NCBI RefSeq assembly: GCF_003074055.1
Contig: NZ_CP029043.1
Coordinates: 1,302,001 to 1,366,000 of the forward strand
Source of the DNA: Streptomyces nigra
GTDB taxonomy: Bacteria; Actinomycetota; Actinomycetes; Streptomycetales; Streptomycetaceae
DNA length: 64,000 bases
Direction: 5' to 3'
Part shown: piece by piece, positions 62,746 through 64,000 of the stretch
Numbering within the stretch: the first letter of the stretch is position 1
Layout: the number at the start of each line of letters is the position of its first letter
Translations under genes and position numbers: made by a program
The notes under the pieces: model-generated
The model's database searches: none
The model's input: only the letters and a program-made list of their open reading frames with translations
Told to the model about the DNA's origin: nothing

Positions 62746-62770
62746 CCACATACCTCCTTCTGGGGACGAC

Positions 62771-62801
62771 CAGGCCGGTTCCCACGGAGGGAACCGGCCT
62801 G
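62771..62801 (-). terminator. Perfect hairpin terminator after metH
   Basis: Arms CAGGCCGGTTCCC and GGGAACCGGCCTG (13 of 13) with loop ACGGA, 97 bases beyond the metH stop and only 13 bases before the HAD ribosome-binding site. It can end the metH transcript or act as attenuator in the HAD leader. Confidence 0.7.
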
Positions 62802-62897
62802 CGGTGGACCGTCCAGTGTACGACGCTCGCCGGGGTATCGCCCGGTACACCCGATGTGCCTCCCGGCACACCGGTCGCACGGGCCCCGGCGCGGGCG

Positions 62898-64000
62898 TCA
62901 GCGTGCGTTGAAGTACTTGGCCTCCGGGTGGTGGATCACGATGGCGTCCGTGGACTGCTCGGGGTGCAGCTGGAACTCCTCGGAGAGGTGGACGCCGATG
63001 CGCTCGGGCCGCAGCAGGTCGGCGATCTTCGCGCGGTCCTCCAGGTCGGGGCAGGCGCCGTAGCCGAGGGAGAAGCGGGCGCCCCGGTACTTCAGGGAGA
63101 ACATGTCCTCGATGGCGGCCGGGTCCTCGCCGGCGAAGCCCAGTTCCGAGCGCACGCGCGCGTGCCAGTACTCGGCGAGGGCCTCGGCGAGCTGCACGGA
63201 CAGGCCGTGCAGTTCGAGGTAGTCGCGGTAGGCGTCGGCCTCGAAGAGCCGGGCGGTCTCCTCGCCGATGCGGGAGCCGACGGTGACGACCTGGAAGCCG
63301 ACGACGTCCGTCTCGCCGGACTCCTGCGGGCGGAAGAAGTCCGCGAGACACAGGCGGCGGCCGCGGCGCTGGCGGGGGAAGGTGAAGCGGGTCCGTTCGT
63401 TGCCGTGCTCGTCGAGGACGATCAGGTCGTCGTCCTTGGACACGCACGGGAAGTAGCCGTGCACGACGGCCGCCTCGAGGAGGTTGTCGGTCTGGAGCCG
63501 GTCGAGCAGGCCGCGCAGCCGGGGACGGCCCTCGGTCTCGACGAGTTCCTGGTACGACGGCCCGTCACCGGCGCGGGACTCCTTCAGGCCCCACTGGCCC
63601 TTGAAGAGGGCGCCCTCGTCCAGCCACGAGGCGTACTCCTTGAGCTGGATGCCCTTGCTGACGCGGGTGCCCCAGAACGGCGGTTCGGGCACGGGGTTGT
63701 CGGTGGCGACGTCGGAGCGCACCGGCCCGTCCTCGGGCCGCTCCTCGACCACGGTCTGCGCGGTGGCCCGCACCCGGCGCTGCCGGAGCTCGGGCAGCTT
63801 GGCGCCGGGCACGCCCCGCTTGACGCCGATGAGGGCGTCCATCAGGCGCAGGCCCTCGAAGGCGTCGCGGGCGTAGCGGACCTCGCCCTCGTAGACCTCG
63901 TGCAGGTCCTGTTCGACGTAGGCGCGGGTCAGGGCGGCGCCGCCGAGGATGACCGGGTAGTCGGCGGCGAGGCCGCGCTGGTTCAGCTCCTCCAGGTTCT
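62898..64000 (-). CDS. metH: Cobalamin-dependent methionine synthase MetH, C-terminal part
   Basis: The last 367 codons are in the window; the start lies to the right. The sequence begins near the end of the cobalamin-binding domain (ALTRAYVEQDLHEVYEGEVR region) and runs through the reactivation (SAM-binding) domain: ELRQRRVRATAQTVVEERPE, FWGTRVSKGIQLKEYASWLD, GYFPCVSKDDDLIVLDEHGN, FFRPQESGETDVVGFQVVTV, FSLGYGACPDLEDRAKIADL and HPEQSTDAIVIHHPEAKYFN. MetH transfers a methyl group from methyltetrahydrofolate via B12 to homocysteine. Any B12 riboswitch would be outside the window. Confidence 0.95.
   Translation of the reverse strand, partial: NLEELNQRGLAADYPVILGGAALTRAYVEQDLHEVYEGEVRYARDAFEGLRLMDALIGVKRGVPGAKLPELRQRRVRATAQTVVEERPEDGPVRSDVATDNPVPEPPFWGTRVSKGIQLKEYASWLDEGALFKGQWGLKESRAGDGPSYQELVETEGRPRLRGLLDRLQTDNLLEAAVVHGYFPCVSKDDDLIVLDEHGNERTRFTFPRQRRGRRLCLADFFRPQESGETDVVGFQVVTVGSRIGEETARLFEADAYRDYLELHGLSVQLAEALAEYWHARVRSELGFAGEDPAAIEDMFSLKYRGARFSLGYGACPDLEDRAKIADLLRPERIGVHLSEEFQLHPEQSTDAIVIHHPEAKYFNAR

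Overview
The window is chromosomal DNA of a Streptomyces-like actinomycete. The G+C content is very high, codons end almost always in G or C, and GTG starts are common. Several gene blocks are diagnostic: the Pup-proteasome locus, a five-gene conservon (rarA-E/cvn9), an iron box of the DmdR/DtxR type, and an ethanolamine/gamma-glutamyl locus. The gene order matches what is known of the S. coelicolor SCO1600-SCO1657 region, so most of the window is core chromosome with a few accessory insertions. I saw no tRNA, rRNA, CRISPR array or prophage.

0-7 kb: the 3' end of a DUF1844 gene, an SseB-like gene, a class A beta-lactamase-like lipoprotein or anchored protein, and a mycosin-like subtilase translationally coupled to a proline-rich membrane protein that carries 99-bp tandem repeats. 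A PLP-dependent alanine racemase/aldolase-type enzyme follows. 6.6-13.4 kb: an ethanolamine catabolic locus. A glutamine synthetase-like ligase (glnA4 type), an aldehyde dehydrogenase and an SDR form an overlapping operon. It is divergent from an EpuRI-like repressor, which is followed by an ethanolamine-type permease and a gamma-glutamyl hydrolase. 13.4-20.6 kb: a tandem repeat, a LysR/TDT-transporter divergent pair, a cupin-type XRE regulator with a vitamin B12-binding-like protein, and a betaine ABC transporter (proV plus a proW-proX fusion).

20.8-30.1 kb: a 5'-3' exonuclease, an iron-regulated siderophore-interacting protein, an accessory class I terpene synthase whose stop codon lies in a MITE-like palindromic element, a pseudouridine synthase, and the rarABCDE conservon with a CYP157-type P450 that lacks the ExxR motif. 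30.6-36.6 kb: helR with a rifamycin-associated element and an extra 25-bp inverted repeat, a HelY/Ski2-like helicase, and a small secreted protein of unknown function.

36.6-52.5 kb: tatC, tatA, pafC, pafB, two FKBP-type peptidyl-prolyl isomerases, pafA, an MFS/LacI divergent pair, prcA, prcB, an endonuclease VII-like gene, pup, dop and arc. Together these supply the whole pupylation and proteasome route: Pup, ligase, depupylase, ATPase ring and 20S core, plus the PafBC DNA-damage regulators. Pup here already ends in Glu. 52.7-64 kb: a ferredoxin, a membrane-anchored protein, tRNA m1A58 methyltransferase, a site-2 protease with CBS domains, a RecB-type Fe-S nuclease coupled to an orphan NarL-type response regulator, two tandem peptide-binding lipoproteins, a HAD phosphatase and the 3' end of metH.

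Starts were chosen from ribosome-binding sites, overlaps and family length. Product names rest on motifs recognised by eye, without any database search.
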